From Herbidospora galbida (GTDB lineage: Bacteria > Actinomycetota > Actinomycetes > Streptosporangiales > Streptosporangiaceae), in NCBI RefSeq assembly GCF_005233835.1, contig NZ_SZQA01000029.1, positions 1 to 64,000 on the forward strand: DNA of 64,000 nt, given 5' to 3'. Below are positions 55,291-63,761 of this stretch, piece by piece. Both the position numbers and the translations under genes were made by a program. Positions within the stretch are counted from its first letter, which is position 1. The number at the start of each line of letters is the position of its first letter. The notes beneath the pieces are model-generated. The model was not told where the DNA came from and did no database searches. It saw only the letters and a list, made by a program, of their open reading frames with translations.

Positions 55291-56148
55291 ATGCCCGCGG
55301 CCTACCGGCGCACCCTCCAGCACACTGACGGGGAGACGAAGGCCAAGGAGGACGCCAAGCAGCGCAGCCGGGCCCAGAAGCTGCGCAACGAGGCGGTGAT
55401 CCGGCTGGCCATGCACGTGGCCTGCTCGCCCGGCCTGACCCCGGCGCAAGCCGCGCCCCTGATGGCCGTCACGGTGGTCAACCGCACCTGCGACGCCTCC
55501 ACCATGAAGACCGCCGTCCGGTGGCTGCGCGAAAACGGCCCGCACAACGACGACCCGTTCATCGGCGACACGAAAGACGACCAGGACGCTTACACCTACG
55601 CCCGCAAGGTCAACCAGTCGGAAGATGAGAAACTCGCCCTGCGGCTCGCGCTGACCATGACCGTCGCCGCCCAGGAGCAGCACCTCCGCTTCAGCAACAA
55701 CGGCTGGGACTACAAGGTGGTCGCCTACTACGAACGCCTGATGACCGAGGTCGGCTACGAGCCCACCCTGTGGGAGCAGGAGACGCTGGACTACACGCGC
55801 CAGCAACTGGACGCCAAGGAGAGGCTGGCCTGCCTCACGTGCGGATGCTCCCACCAGCGGCGCCCATCCAGTCACTGGAACTGCGGCGTCGTGCAGACGG
55901 ATCCGGCCAACCGCGAATGGACCTACAGGTGCAACACCGACTGCTCAGCGGATAAGGCCCGCGACATGGCGGACGACGTCGACGAGGACCTCGATGAGGA
56001 CGCGGAAGCCGACCTCGCGCAGTTCGGCACCGGAGAAATCTTTACCCGTGAATCGGTTGCGGGTCCGCAGGAGCCGGTCGTCGAGGGCTGTAGTGGCGGG
56101 CTCTCGCCAGGTCGACAGGGGTGGGATGGTGACCAGCACGCTCTATAA
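55291..56148 (+). CDS. Unknown protein with C-terminal zinc-ribbon-like Cys cluster
   Basis: A 285-residue frame. The N-terminal half is helical and charged. Near residues 180-215 a Cys-rich part (C-L-T-C-G-C-S-H, then W-N-C and Y-R-C-N-T-D-C) could bind zinc, followed by an acidic stretch (D-D-V-D-E-D-L-D-E-D) and a terminal part that may be read beyond a decayed stop. Next to an integrase fragment it is probably cargo of a former integrative element. The start at 55291 has no clear ribosome site. Family not recognised. Confidence 0.45.
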   Translation: MPAAYRRTLQHTDGETKAKEDAKQRSRAQKLRNEAVIRLAMHVACSPGLTPAQAAPLMAVTVVNRTCDASTMKTAVRWLRENGPHNDDPFIGDTKDDQDAYTYARKVNQSEDEKLALRLALTMTVAAQEQHLRFSNNGWDYKVVAYYERLMTEVGYEPTLWEQETLDYTRQQLDAKERLACLTCGCSHQRRPSSHWNCGVVQTDPANREWTYRCNTDCSADKARDMADDVDEDLDEDAEADLAQFGTGEIFTRESVAGPQEPVVEGCSGGLSPGRQGWDGDQHAL

Positions 56149-56473
56149 GGTGGAGATCCGCATGCGCATCCTGACCGTGCCTGAGATGAATTCCTCTTGT
56201 GCTGCCCGCACATGAGCGAAGTGACCAATCAATCGAGCGAAGCGAGATCAGTCCGAGCGAAGCGAGGCCTGTTCAGGGTGCGCGAGGGGCGGAGCCCTTC
56301 GCCAGGAGCGCGGCGACCCGGAGCGACAGCGACGCCGGGACCGCGAAGCGGGCCAGGGGGAGCGTGAGGGGGCGAAGCCCTCTGACATCGGGGGGTTCGG
56401 GGGGTCGTCCCCCCGGATAAACGAAGGAGACCCGCGAAAGGCGCCAAAGGCGCCGCCCACGGGTCTCCGAAGG
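56149..56473. repeat. Intergenic block of G/C-rich short repeats and hairpins before the tRNAs
   Basis: No gene. Variants of GAGCGAAGCGAG recur (56218-56270), then GGGGCGGAGCCC- and GGGGCGAAGCCC-type hairpins (56287, 56370), a G-run/C-run hairpin near 56393-56420 and a GGAGACCCGC ... GGGTCTCC stem (56427-56467) that probably terminates the tRNA transcript coming from the other side. Confidence 0.55.
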
Positions 56474-56545
56474 TGGACGATACAGGGATTGAACCTGTGA
56501 CCTCTTCCGTGTCAGGGAAGCGCTCTCCCGCTGAGCTAATCGTCC
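56474..56545 (-). tRNA. tRNA-Val (GAC anticodon)
   Basis: A 72-base cloverleaf on the minus strand: acceptor GGACGAT/ATCGTCC, D-arm with AGCTCAGCGGGAGAGC, anticodon arm with loop CTGACAC (GAC), T-arm with GGTTCAATCC. No CCA is encoded. The integrase fragment upstream makes this tRNA a candidate integration site, although its far end shows no duplicated copy in the window. Confidence 0.95.
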
Positions 56546-56558
56546 AAGCGATGTTCCG

Positions 56559-56630
56559 AGCGGAAGACGGGATTCGAACCCGCGACCCTCACCTTGGCAA
56601 GGTGATGCTCTACCCCTGAGCCACTTCCGC
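56559..56630 (-). tRNA. tRNA-Gly (GCC anticodon)
   Basis: A 72-base cloverleaf: acceptor GCGGAAG/CTTCCGC, D-arm with GGCTCAGGGGTAGAGC, anticodon loop TTGCCAA (GCC), T-arm GGGTTCGAATCCC. No CCA is encoded. Lies 13 bases from tRNA-Val on the same strand, so the two are cotranscribed, Gly first. Confidence 0.95.
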
Positions 56631-56753
56631 GTGTGCTCCCCGGTTCCCCGGGCTCACGCAGAGAACACTAGCGAATCTTCGCCCGACCCCCAAATCGATA
56701 GACGGGGTAAGGAGCTAACATGCTCCACGATAGTTACATCCTGAGGGAGCACC

Positions 56754-58289
56754 ATGAGTGAAGCCGTGCGGATCGGAGACCTGACCTTCGAGGACGTCGT
56801 CCACGTAGCCCGCCGAGGCGGCCAGGTCACCCTGACAGAAGACGCGATAGCCGAGATGTCAGCCTCACGAGGCCGCATCGAGGAACTGGCAGAGGGAGAC
56901 ACCCCGGCCTACGGCGTCTCGACAGGCTTCGGCGCCCTGGCGACGAGGCACATCGACCCCGAACTCCGCGCCCAGCTCCAGCGCAGCCTGATCCGCTCGC
57001 ACGCCGCCGGCAACGGCCCCGAGGTCGAGACCGAGGTGGTCAGAGCCCTCATGCTGCTCAGGCTCCGCACCCTCGCCACCGGCCACACCGGAGTCCGCCC
57101 CGAGACGGCCAAAGTCCTCAGAGACCTCCTCAACGCCAAGATCACCCCGGTCGTCCTCGAATACGGCTCGCTGGGCTGCTCCGGCGATCTCGCCCCGCTC
57201 TCCCACGTCGCCCTCACGATCATGGGCGAAGGCCAGGTCAGAGACGGAAACGGCGTCCTGCGGCCGACAGGGGAAGCCCTCAAGGAAGCAGGCATCGAGC
57301 CGATCGAGCTCGCCGCCAAAGAGGGCCTCGCGCTCATCAACGGCACCGACGGCATGCTCGGCATGCTCATCCTCGCCCTCGCCGACCTCCGCAACCTGCT
57401 CAAGACCGCAGACATCTCCGCCGCGATGTCCGTCGAGGCGCTGCTGGGCACCGACGCCGTCTTCGCCGACGACCTGCAGAAGCTCCGACCCCACCCGGGC
57501 CAGCGGGCCTCCGCCGCCAACCTCCGGGCACTGCTCAAGGATTCGGGCATCATGGCGTCGCACCGCGACGGCTCCTGCACCCGCGTCCAGGACGCCTACT
57601 CGCTCCGCTGCGCCCCCCAGGTCGCCGGCGCCGCGCGGGACACCGCCGACCATGCCGCGCTCGTCGCCGGCAGGGAGCTCCAGTCGGCCATCGACAACCC
57701 GGTCGTCCTGCACGACGGCCGGGTCGAGTCGAACGGGAACTTCCACGGCGCGCCCGTCGGCTACGTCCTCGACTTCCTCGCCATCGCGGTGGCCGACGTC
57801 GCGTCGATGGCCGAGCGGCGGACCGACCGGATGCTCGACGTCGCGCGCAGCCACGGCCTGCCCGCGTTCCTCGCGCACGACCCGGGGGTCGACTCGGGGC
57901 ACATGATCGCCCAGTACACCCAGGCGGCCATCGTCTCCGAGCTCAAGCGGCTGGCCGTGCCGGCGAGCGTCGACTCGATCCCGTCGTCGGCGATGCAGGA
58001 GGACCACGTCTCCATGGGCTGGTCGGCCGCGCGGAAGCTGCGCACGGCGATCGACGGGCTCACCCGGGTGCTCGCCATCGAGACGCTCACGGCCGCCCGC
58101 GCGCTCGACCTGCGGGCGCCGCACCGGCCCGCGCCGGGGACCGGCGCGGCGCTGGCGCTGCTGCGGGAGTCGGTGGCCGGGCCCGGTCCCGACCGGTTCC
58201 TCGCGCCCGAGATCGAGTCGGTCGTGCGCCTGGTCGCCTCGGGCGCGCTGGTCGAGGCGGTGGAGAAGGTCACAGGCGAACTCGCCTAG
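56754..58289 (+). CDS. hutH: Histidine ammonia-lyase
   Basis: A 511-residue protein with Y-G-V-S-T-G-F-G (residues 53-60), and the MIO-forming triad in G-C-S-G-D-L-A-P-L-S-H (C142-S143-G144; Cys replaces the usual Ala, as I recall also for streptomycete enzymes). A later S-S-A-M-Q-E-D-H-V-S-M-G helps the active site. It releases ammonia from His to give urocanate, the first step of histidine use. No other hut genes are in the window. Confidence 0.93.
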   Translation: MSEAVRIGDLTFEDVVHVARRGGQVTLTEDAIAEMSASRGRIEELAEGDTPAYGVSTGFGALATRHIDPELRAQLQRSLIRSHAAGNGPEVETEVVRALMLLRLRTLATGHTGVRPETAKVLRDLLNAKITPVVLEYGSLGCSGDLAPLSHVALTIMGEGQVRDGNGVLRPTGEALKEAGIEPIELAAKEGLALINGTDGMLGMLILALADLRNLLKTADISAAMSVEALLGTDAVFADDLQKLRPHPGQRASAANLRALLKDSGIMASHRDGSCTRVQDAYSLRCAPQVAGAARDTADHAALVAGRELQSAIDNPVVLHDGRVESNGNFHGAPVGYVLDFLAIAVADVASMAERRTDRMLDVARSHGLPAFLAHDPGVDSGHMIAQYTQAAIVSELKRLAVPASVDSIPSSAMQEDHVSMGWSAARKLRTAIDGLTRVLAIETLTAARALDLRAPHRPAPGTGAALALLRESVAGPGPDRFLAPEIESVVRLVASGALVEAVEKVTGELA

Positions 58290-58321
58290 TCACGGCCCCG
58301 CCGCTCACGGCGAAAAGGCGC

Positions 58322-58711
58322 TCACCGGCCGCTTCCGGCCAGGTCGGCGACGAGTTCCACCTCGACCACGAGGCCCGGCATGAACAGCCGCGACACCTCG
58401 ACGGTCGTGCTGGCGGGCGGGGGAGACGGCATGTACCGCTGCCGCACCGCCGCGTGGTCGAGCAAGCCGTCCATGTCGGTGAGGAAGGTCCGGATGTGGA
58501 CGACGTCCTCGAAGGTGCCCCCTTGATCTTCGAGGATGAGCCGGAGGTGTTCGTACACGACCTCGGACTGCCGGGTCATGTCGCCGGGCCCGACGACCTC
58601 GCCGGAGGCGTCGACGGCGACCTGGCCCGAGACGAACAGCAGGTCGCCGGTCCGGGCCGCGTGGGAGTAGCGCCCGTTCGTGGCCGGGACGGTGGCCGGG
58701 TTCAGTTTCAC
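58322..58711 (-). CDS. RidA family protein
   Basis: A 129-residue protein from GTG 58711, in a 4-base overlap with the stop of the dehydrogenase gene upstream. The RidA pattern is present: Y-S-H-A-A-R-T-G-D-L-L-F-V-S-G-Q-V-A near residues 15-32 and the Arg of I-R-T-F near 78. RidA enzymes hydrolyse reactive enamines/imines from amino acid metabolism. Substrate probably linked with its operon partner. Confidence 0.88.
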   Translation of the reverse strand: MKLNPATVPATNGRYSHAARTGDLLFVSGQVAVDASGEVVGPGDMTRQSEVVYEHLRLILEDQGGTFEDVVHIRTFLTDMDGLLDHAAVRQRYMPSPPPASTTVEVSRLFMPGLVVEVELVADLAGSGR

Positions 58712-59529
58712 GGCAGTTCCAGCAGGGCGGGCACGATGCCCGTGACGTCGGCCTCGCCGTGTCCGGCGGCGGCGGCCTGGGCGAAGCGGTCGCGGGCGGC
58801 GGCGGTCAGGGTCTGCACCTCGCCGGGGCCCTCGGTCGCGAGGGTCAGGTCTTTGGCCGCGAGGGCCAGCTTGAACCGGGTCTCGGGCACGCCGTTCTCC
58901 ACCACCGGGCGCAGCCGTTCGCCGGCCGTGCCGAGCAGGGTCGCGTCGAGCAGGTCGAAGTAGTCGTCGGCCGACAGGCCGAGCCGCCGCACGTAGGCGA
59001 GGTTCTCGGCCAGCAGCACCTGCACCGACAACTGTCCCGCCATCACGGCCAGCTTCATCTTCGCGCCGGAGCCCGGTCCGCCGTAGTGGTGGACGGTTCC
59101 GAACACCCCGAGCACGTCTCTGACCTGGTCGACGTCGGCGGCGTCCCCACCCGCGATCACGCGCAGCTTGCCCTCGGTGGCGGGGCCGACCGTGCCGAGC
59201 ACGGGCGCGTCGACCAGCCGGACGTCGTCGGGCAACTGGGCGCGCACCTCGGCCACGGCGTCGGGTCCGATGGTGGACATCTCCACCCAGATCGTCCCGG
59301 CCGACAGGCCCGGCTTGGCCGCCTCGACGACCTCCGCCACGGCGGCGGGGTTCGACAGCATCGAGATGACGATCGGCGCCCCCGACACCGCCTCGGCGGG
59401 CGAGCCGGCCACGGCGGCGCCGTCGAGCTCCTTGCGCGTGCGGTTCCACACGGTCACCTTCTGGCCCGCGGCGACGAGGCGGCGGGCCATGGGGGAACCC
59501 ATGTTCCCCAATCCCAGAAAAGCGATCAC
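58708..59529 (-). CDS. 3-hydroxyisobutyrate-dehydrogenase-family oxidoreductase
   Basis: A 273-residue protein: G-L-G-N-M-G-S-P-M-A-R (residues 6-16) binds NAD(P), D-A-P-V-L-G near 120 is the substrate loop, and the catalytic Lys lies in G-S-G-A-K-M-K-L near 158. Beta-hydroxyacid dehydrogenase family. Cotranscribed with ridA and divergent from a LysR regulator that probably controls both. Confidence 0.9.
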   Translation of the reverse strand: MIAFLGLGNMGSPMARRLVAAGQKVTVWNRTRKELDGAAVAGSPAEAVSGAPIVISMLSNPAAVAEVVEAAKPGLSAGTIWVEMSTIGPDAVAEVRAQLPDDVRLVDAPVLGTVGPATEGKLRVIAGGDAADVDQVRDVLGVFGTVHHYGGPGSGAKMKLAVMAGQLSVQVLLAENLAYVRRLGLSADDYFDLLDATLLGTAGERLRPVVENGVPETRFKLALAAKDLTLATEGPGEVQTLTAAARDRFAQAAAAGHGEADVTGIVPALLELP

Positions 59530-59552
59530 ATTTCGACCCTAGCCCTGCTCAA

Positions 59553-59604
59553 GGCATTCCACCAGCGCGTACATTTCATGGAAGGCATGCGGTCACGGAA
59601 TGCC
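59553..59604 (+). promoter_or_regulatory. Inverted repeat in the LysR divergent region
   Basis: GGCATTCC (59553-59560) and GGAATGCC (59597-59604) are perfect complements 36 bp apart, between the dehydrogenase start (59529) and the LysR GTG (59619). This spaced dyad suits two LysR dimer contacts on a divergent promoter. Confidence 0.5.
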
Positions 59605-59618
59605 AAAAAGGAGTTCTG

Positions 59619-60560
59619 GTGTTCGACACCGACGCCCTGCGCCTGATCGACGCGGTGGCCCGGCTGGGGTCCTTCACGGCGGCGGCCGTGGAGCTGCAGT
59701 ACACGCAGTCGGCCGTGTCCCGGCGCGTCGCGGCGCTGGAGTCGCGCGCGGGCGGGCCGCTCTTCGAGCGGCTGCCCCGGGGGGTCCGCCTCACTCCCGC
59801 CGGCGCGACCCTCCACCGGCACACCCGTGAGGTGCTCGAACGCCTTCAGCGGGCCGAGGAGGAACTGGCCGCCGTCCACCTGGGGACCGGCGGGCGGCTG
59901 CGCGTGGGCGCCTTCGCGACGGCGAACGCCGCGCTGGTCCCGGCGGCGCTGAAGGACTACCGCGCCGCCTTCCCCGACGTCGACACCACCCTCATCGAGG
60001 GGATGACCGGCCACCTGGTCGAGCGGCTCGACCAGGGCGCCATCGACGTGGCCGTGGTCAGCGACTACCCGGCCGGGCTCGACGCGCCGCCCTCGATCGC
60101 CCTTCAGCCGCTGCTGGAGGAGGAGTTCCTCGTCGGCCTGCCCGCGGGCCACCGGCTCACCGGCCGGGCCGAGATCGACCTGCGCGACCTGCGCGACGAC
60201 AACTGGATCGAGGGCGCCCGCCCGGGTCAGGGCCTCATGCTGGCCGCCGTGTGCGCCGCCGCCGGGTTCACCCCGAGGGTCGGCATGCGGGTGGGGGAGT
60301 GGACGGCCAAGCTCGGCTTCGTCGCGGCCGGGCTGGGCGTGACGCTCGTCCCGGCCCTCGCCACCCAGGGCATGCGGCCCGACCTGGTGCTGCGCCCGAT
60401 CGCCGCGAACGCCCCGCGCCGGACCGTGTTCGCGGCGCTGCCGCGCGTGGCGCTGCCCGCAGCGCGGGAGCTGACGCGAGTGCTCGCGGAGGCCGCTGGG
60501 AGAATGGCCGGATGCACGACGCCTTCGCCCACGTCGCGGGCCGTCTGGCCACCGGCCTGA
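59619..60560 (+). CDS. LysR family regulator
   Basis: A 313-residue protein from GTG 59619 preceded by AAGGAG. N-terminal winged helix: L-G-S-F-T-A-A-A-V-E-L-Q-Y-T-Q-S-A-V-S-R-R-V (residues 16-37) and L-F-E-R; the rest is the two-lobed effector domain. It probably regulates the divergent dehydrogenase-ridA pair. Its last codons overlap the pabB-like gene by 49 bases. Confidence 0.9.
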   Translation: MFDTDALRLIDAVARLGSFTAAAVELQYTQSAVSRRVAALESRAGGPLFERLPRGVRLTPAGATLHRHTREVLERLQRAEEELAAVHLGTGGRLRVGAFATANAALVPAALKDYRAAFPDVDTTLIEGMTGHLVERLDQGAIDVAVVSDYPAGLDAPPSIALQPLLEEEFLVGLPAGHRLTGRAEIDLRDLRDDNWIEGARPGQGLMLAAVCAAAGFTPRVGMRVGEWTAKLGFVAAGLGVTLVPALATQGMRPDLVLRPIAANAPRRTVFAALPRVALPAARELTRVLAEAAGRMAGCTTPSPTSRAVWPPA

Positions 60561-61510
60561 GCGACGTCGCCACCGACTTGGCCGCCCTCGACGAGGGCGG
60601 CTGGTGGGCGGTCGTGGTGGAGTTCGAGGGCAAGGTCACCCTGGCCCGTTTCGACGACGTCCGCCCCGCCCCGCTGCCCGCTCCCAGCGGCCCCTGGATC
60701 GGCCCGCGCCGCTCCGAGTGGCGCTCCTCGCTCGACCGGGCCGGCTACGAGGCGGGGGTCCGGGCCATCCGCGACCACATCGAGCGGGGCGAGGTCTACC
60801 AGGCCAACCTGTGCCGGGTGCTGTCTGCGCCGCTCACCCACCGGAGCGATCCGCTGGCGCTGGCCGCGCTGCTGGCCGAGGGGAACCCGGCGCCCCACTC
60901 GGCGGTCATCCACGTGCCGGGGCTGACCGTGGTGTCGGCCTCGCCGGAGCTCTACCTGGGGCGCAGCGGCCCGGTGATCACCTCGCGGCCGATCAAGGGG
61001 ACCGGGGAGACGTACGACGACCTGCTGGAGAAGGACTACGCCGAGAACGTGATGATCGTCGATCTGGTCCGCAACGACCTCGGGATCGTCGCCGACGTCG
61101 GCTCCGTGACGGTTCCCGAGCTGCTGGCCGTGGAGGAGCATCCGGGGCTGGTGCACCTCGTGTCGACCGTCCAGGCGACCACCCGGAGGTCGTGGCCGGA
61201 AATCTTTGCCGCGACGTTCCCGCCCGGTTCCGTCACGGGTGCGCCGAAATCGTCCGCGCTGAGCATCATCAATGCGCTCGAACCAGCGCCGCGGGGGCCA
61301 TACTGTGGGGCGGTGGGCTGGGTCGACGCCGATCGGCGCGAGGCCGCCCTGGCGGTGGGCATCCGCACCTTCTGGATCACCGGTGAGGAGATCCGCTTCG
61401 GCACCGGTGCCGGCATCACATGGGGCTCCGACCCCGGGCACGAATGGCGCGAGACGGAGCTGAAGGCGTCCCGGCTCATCGCGCTCGCATCCCGCTCAGA
61501 CGAAGGGTAG
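60512..61510 (+). CDS. pabB: Aminodeoxychorismate synthase component I-like protein
   Basis: A 332-residue chorismate-binding enzyme, shorter than usual PabB (about 450), because the N-terminal Trp-binding part is reduced. The catalytic core is present: I-x-x-G-E-V-Y-Q-A-N-L (near residue 90), S-R-P-I-K-G-T near 160, P-G-S-V-T-G-A-P-K near 238 and G-T-G-A-G-I-T near 302. With the class IV aminotransferase ten bases downstream it would give p-aminobenzoate for folate. A missing glutaminase subunit is presumably encoded elsewhere. Confidence 0.88.
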   Translation: MHDAFAHVAGRLATGLSDVATDLAALDEGGWWAVVVEFEGKVTLARFDDVRPAPLPAPSGPWIGPRRSEWRSSLDRAGYEAGVRAIRDHIERGEVYQANLCRVLSAPLTHRSDPLALAALLAEGNPAPHSAVIHVPGLTVVSASPELYLGRSGPVITSRPIKGTGETYDDLLEKDYAENVMIVDLVRNDLGIVADVGSVTVPELLAVEEHPGLVHLVSTVQATTRRSWPEIFAATFPPGSVTGAPKSSALSIINALEPAPRGPYCGAVGWVDADRREAALAVGIRTFWITGEEIRFGTGAGITWGSDPGHEWRETELKASRLIALASRSDEG

Positions 61511-61519
61511 AAGGCTCAC

Positions 61520-62353
61520 ATGGCGGTTCCCATCTGGGTCAACGGCGACCTGATCGCTCCCGAGAAGGCGGTCGTGTCCGTCTTCGACCACGGGCTCATG
61601 GTCGGCGACGGCGTCTTCGAGACGATCAAGGTGACGAACGGTGAGGTCTTCGCCCTCACCCGCCACCTCGACCGCCTGGCCCTGTCGGCCAAGCGCATGG
61701 ACCTCCCCGAACCCGACACCGCCGCCATCGCCGACGGCGTCCGCGCGACGGTCGCCGCCGCGCCGAAGTGGCCGCTGGGCCGCATCCGCGTCACCTACAC
61801 GAGCGGTCCGGGCCCGCTGGGCAGCGACCGGGGTTCCGAGGGCACCAACACGATCATCATCGTCGGCGAGCAGAAGCCGTTCCCGGTCACCGCCGACGTG
61901 GTCGTCGTCCCGTGGCCCCGCAACGAGCGGGGCGCGCTGACCGGCGTGAAGTCGACCTCCTACGGCGACAACGCCAAGGCCCTGGCCTACGCGAAGGAGC
62001 GCGGCGGCGGCGAGGCGATCTTCGAGAACCTGGCCGGCAACCTCTGCGAGGGCACCGGCAGCAACATCTTCATCGTCACCGGGGGCCGCCTGGTCACCCC
62101 GACCCTCTCGTCGGGCTGCCTGGCCGGCGTCACCCGCGCCCTGGCCCTGGAGTGGTACCCCGACGCCGTCGAGGAAGACGTCCCGCTGGCGGCCCTCTAC
62201 GACGCCGAAGAGGCCTTCCTGACCTCGACGACCCGCGACATCCAGCCGATCGGCCTCGTCGACGGCAAGGCCCTGCCGGTCGGCCCCGGCCCGGTCACCC
62301 GCGCGGCGATGGAGGCCTTCGCGGCCCGCTCGGCCGACGACCTCGACCCGTGA
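61520..62353 (+). CDS. pabC: Class IV aminotransferase (aminodeoxychorismate lyase-like)
   Basis: A 277-residue PLP enzyme: F-D-H-G-L-M-V-G-D-G-V-F-E-T-I (residues 17-31), catalytic Lys in the V-K-S-T-S-Y region near 145, E-N-L-A-G-N-L-C-E-G-T-G-S-N near 175. Close neighbours of pabB, especially on the same operon, are aminodeoxychorismate lyases that release p-aminobenzoate; a D-amino-acid or branched-chain aminotransferase is the alternative. Confidence 0.82.
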   Translation: MAVPIWVNGDLIAPEKAVVSVFDHGLMVGDGVFETIKVTNGEVFALTRHLDRLALSAKRMDLPEPDTAAIADGVRATVAAAPKWPLGRIRVTYTSGPGPLGSDRGSEGTNTIIIVGEQKPFPVTADVVVVPWPRNERGALTGVKSTSYGDNAKALAYAKERGGGEAIFENLAGNLCEGTGSNIFIVTGGRLVTPTLSSGCLAGVTRALALEWYPDAVEEDVPLAALYDAEEAFLTSTTRDIQPIGLVDGKALPVGPGPVTRAAMEAFAARSADDLDP

Positions 62354-62976
62354 GACGTGCCGTCTTAGCGGCCATCGCCCTGACGGCGGTGGCCGCCTGC
62401 ACCCCCGGCGCGGACGACCCGCGCCCGGTGGTGGCGGGTTCGGGCCCGCCGGTGGTCCTGCCCGGCGCCCCCGGCGAGAGCGGCACCGTCGCGACCCCCG
62501 GCCAGACCCTCGGCACCTACGCGCCCGACGTGTCCGCGGCCGACGTGCGCTTCGCCGAAGGCATGATCGGCCACCACCGGCAGGCCCTGGAGATGACCGG
62601 CCTGGTCGCCGACCGCGCCGCGAACGAGCAGGTGAAGGCCCTGGCCGGCCGCATCACGGCGGCCCAGCAGCCCGAGATCGGCGTCCTGGGTGGCTGGCTG
62701 AACCGCCTGGGCCGCGAGATCCCCGCTGGTCACGCCCACACCACCGGCTACGGCATGGCCTCGCCGGCGGAGATGAACGACCTGCGGGCGGCGCGCGGGG
62801 AGGCCTTCGACCGGCTGTTCCTGACGCTGATGATCCGCCACCACGAAGGGGCGGTGACGATGGCGGGGGAGCAGCTGAAGGGCGGCCGCGACCAGCTGAT
62901 GCGGACGCTGGCGCTCGACATCGTGACGGGCCAGCAGATCGAGATCGGCCGCATGCGCTCGATGCTGGCGGGCTAG
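62350..62976 (+). CDS. DUF305 lipoprotein
   Basis: A 208-residue protein with GTG start in the pabC stop. Lipobox A-V-A-A-C (Cys17) and a Pro/Gly linker precede two copies of the DUF305 helix motif, M-I-G-H-H-R-Q-A-L-E-M near residue 73 and M-I-R-H-H-E-G-A-V-T-M near 162. The four His suggest metal (copper) binding outside the cell. The 4-base overlap with pabC need not reflect function. Confidence 0.9.
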   Translation: MRRAVLAAIALTAVAACTPGADDPRPVVAGSGPPVVLPGAPGESGTVATPGQTLGTYAPDVSAADVRFAEGMIGHHRQALEMTGLVADRAANEQVKALAGRITAAQQPEIGVLGGWLNRLGREIPAGHAHTTGYGMASPAEMNDLRAARGEAFDRLFLTLMIRHHEGAVTMAGEQLKGGRDQLMRTLALDIVTGQQIEIGRMRSMLAG

Positions 62977-63680
62977 GGCTCGTCGGTGGTCGTCCGCAGC
63001 AATGGCGGGATCAGCAGAGTCGCCGGCCCCCGCGTGTAGAGGGCTGCCGGACGTCCCACGTCGGGGAATCGCCGCTCACCCGTCGGCACGATGAATCCCG
63101 CGGTGTTCGTCACCTTGCGGCGGAAGTTGCTCGGGTCGAGTCTCTGACCCCACACGGCCTCATAGACATGCCGAAGGTCGGCGACGGTGAAGGGTTCCTT
63201 GCAGAAGGTGGCCGCCGCGGTCGTGTGCTCCAGGCGCGCCCGCGCCGATTCGAGACAGTCACGCAGGATCTCCTCGTGGTCGAAGGCCAGCTCTGTGGCC
63301 AATGCCTGCTCGACCGGTATCCATCGCGCGGCCGCCGCGTCGGTCCCCGCGACCGGGAGCGGCAGCTCCGGGCCGAGCGCGAGGTAGGCGATCGTGATGA
63401 CCCGTCCACGAGGGTCCCGCCCGGGCTCGCTGTAGGCCCGAAGCTGCTCGAGGGTGATGTCACCGGCCAGCAGACCGGTCTCCTCGGCGAGTTCCCGGTA
63501 CGCCGCGCCCTCGAGGGTCTCGCCGTCGCGAACGAATCCACCCGGGAGCGCGGGGCGGCCCAGGTATGGCGGGTTGCCCCGGTCTATCAGCAGGACGTGC
63601 AGCTCGCCTGAGCGAACGGTAAGGATCACCAGATCGGCGGTCACCCGGATGGACGGCCGGGGCAGGCGGGTCACGGTCAT
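62973..63680 (-). CDS. Nudix-winged-helix regulator (NrtR-like)
   Basis: A 235-residue protein. The Nudix box G-x5-E-x7-R-E-L-x-E-E-x-G-L is complete (about residues 50-75), then a C-terminal winged helix with D-P-S-N-F-R-R-K-V near 188. NrtR proteins sense ADP-ribose and repress NAD synthesis or sugar genes. An intact Nudix box may mean that the protein retains hydrolase activity. ATG 63680 is used. It is divergent from the gene at 63762, with tandem operators between. Confidence 0.85.
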   Translation of the reverse strand: MTVTRLPRPSIRVTADLVILTVRSGELHVLLIDRGNPPYLGRPALPGGFVRDGETLEGAAYRELAEETGLLAGDITLEQLRAYSEPGRDPRGRVITIAYLALGPELPLPVAGTDAAAARWIPVEQALATELAFDHEEILRDCLESARARLEHTTAAATFCKEPFTVADLRHVYEAVWGQRLDPSNFRRKVTNTAGFIVPTGERRFPDVGRPAALYTRGPATLLIPPLLRTTTDEP

Positions 63681-63700
63681 CGCCACACAGTACAGGTAAT

Positions 63701-63747
63701 GGTCAACTTGACCCAAAGTAGGCCCTTCCTTTATGGTCGACTTGACC
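63701..63747 (+). promoter_or_regulatory. Tandem operator sites between the Nudix regulator and the 63762 gene
   Basis: GGTCAACTTGACC (63701-63713) is a perfect palindrome and GGTCGACTTGACC (63735-63747) a one-mismatch copy, 34 bp apart. Flanks also repeat (TAATGG.../TTATGG...). They probably bind the NrtR-like protein and control both directions. Confidence 0.7.
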
Positions 63748-63761
63748 TAAAGGAGGTCGGA

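Noticed and set aside
56149-56473. CRISPR array
   Set aside because: The GAGCGAAGCGAG-type repeats are short, irregular and without spacers of constant length; no cas genes are present.
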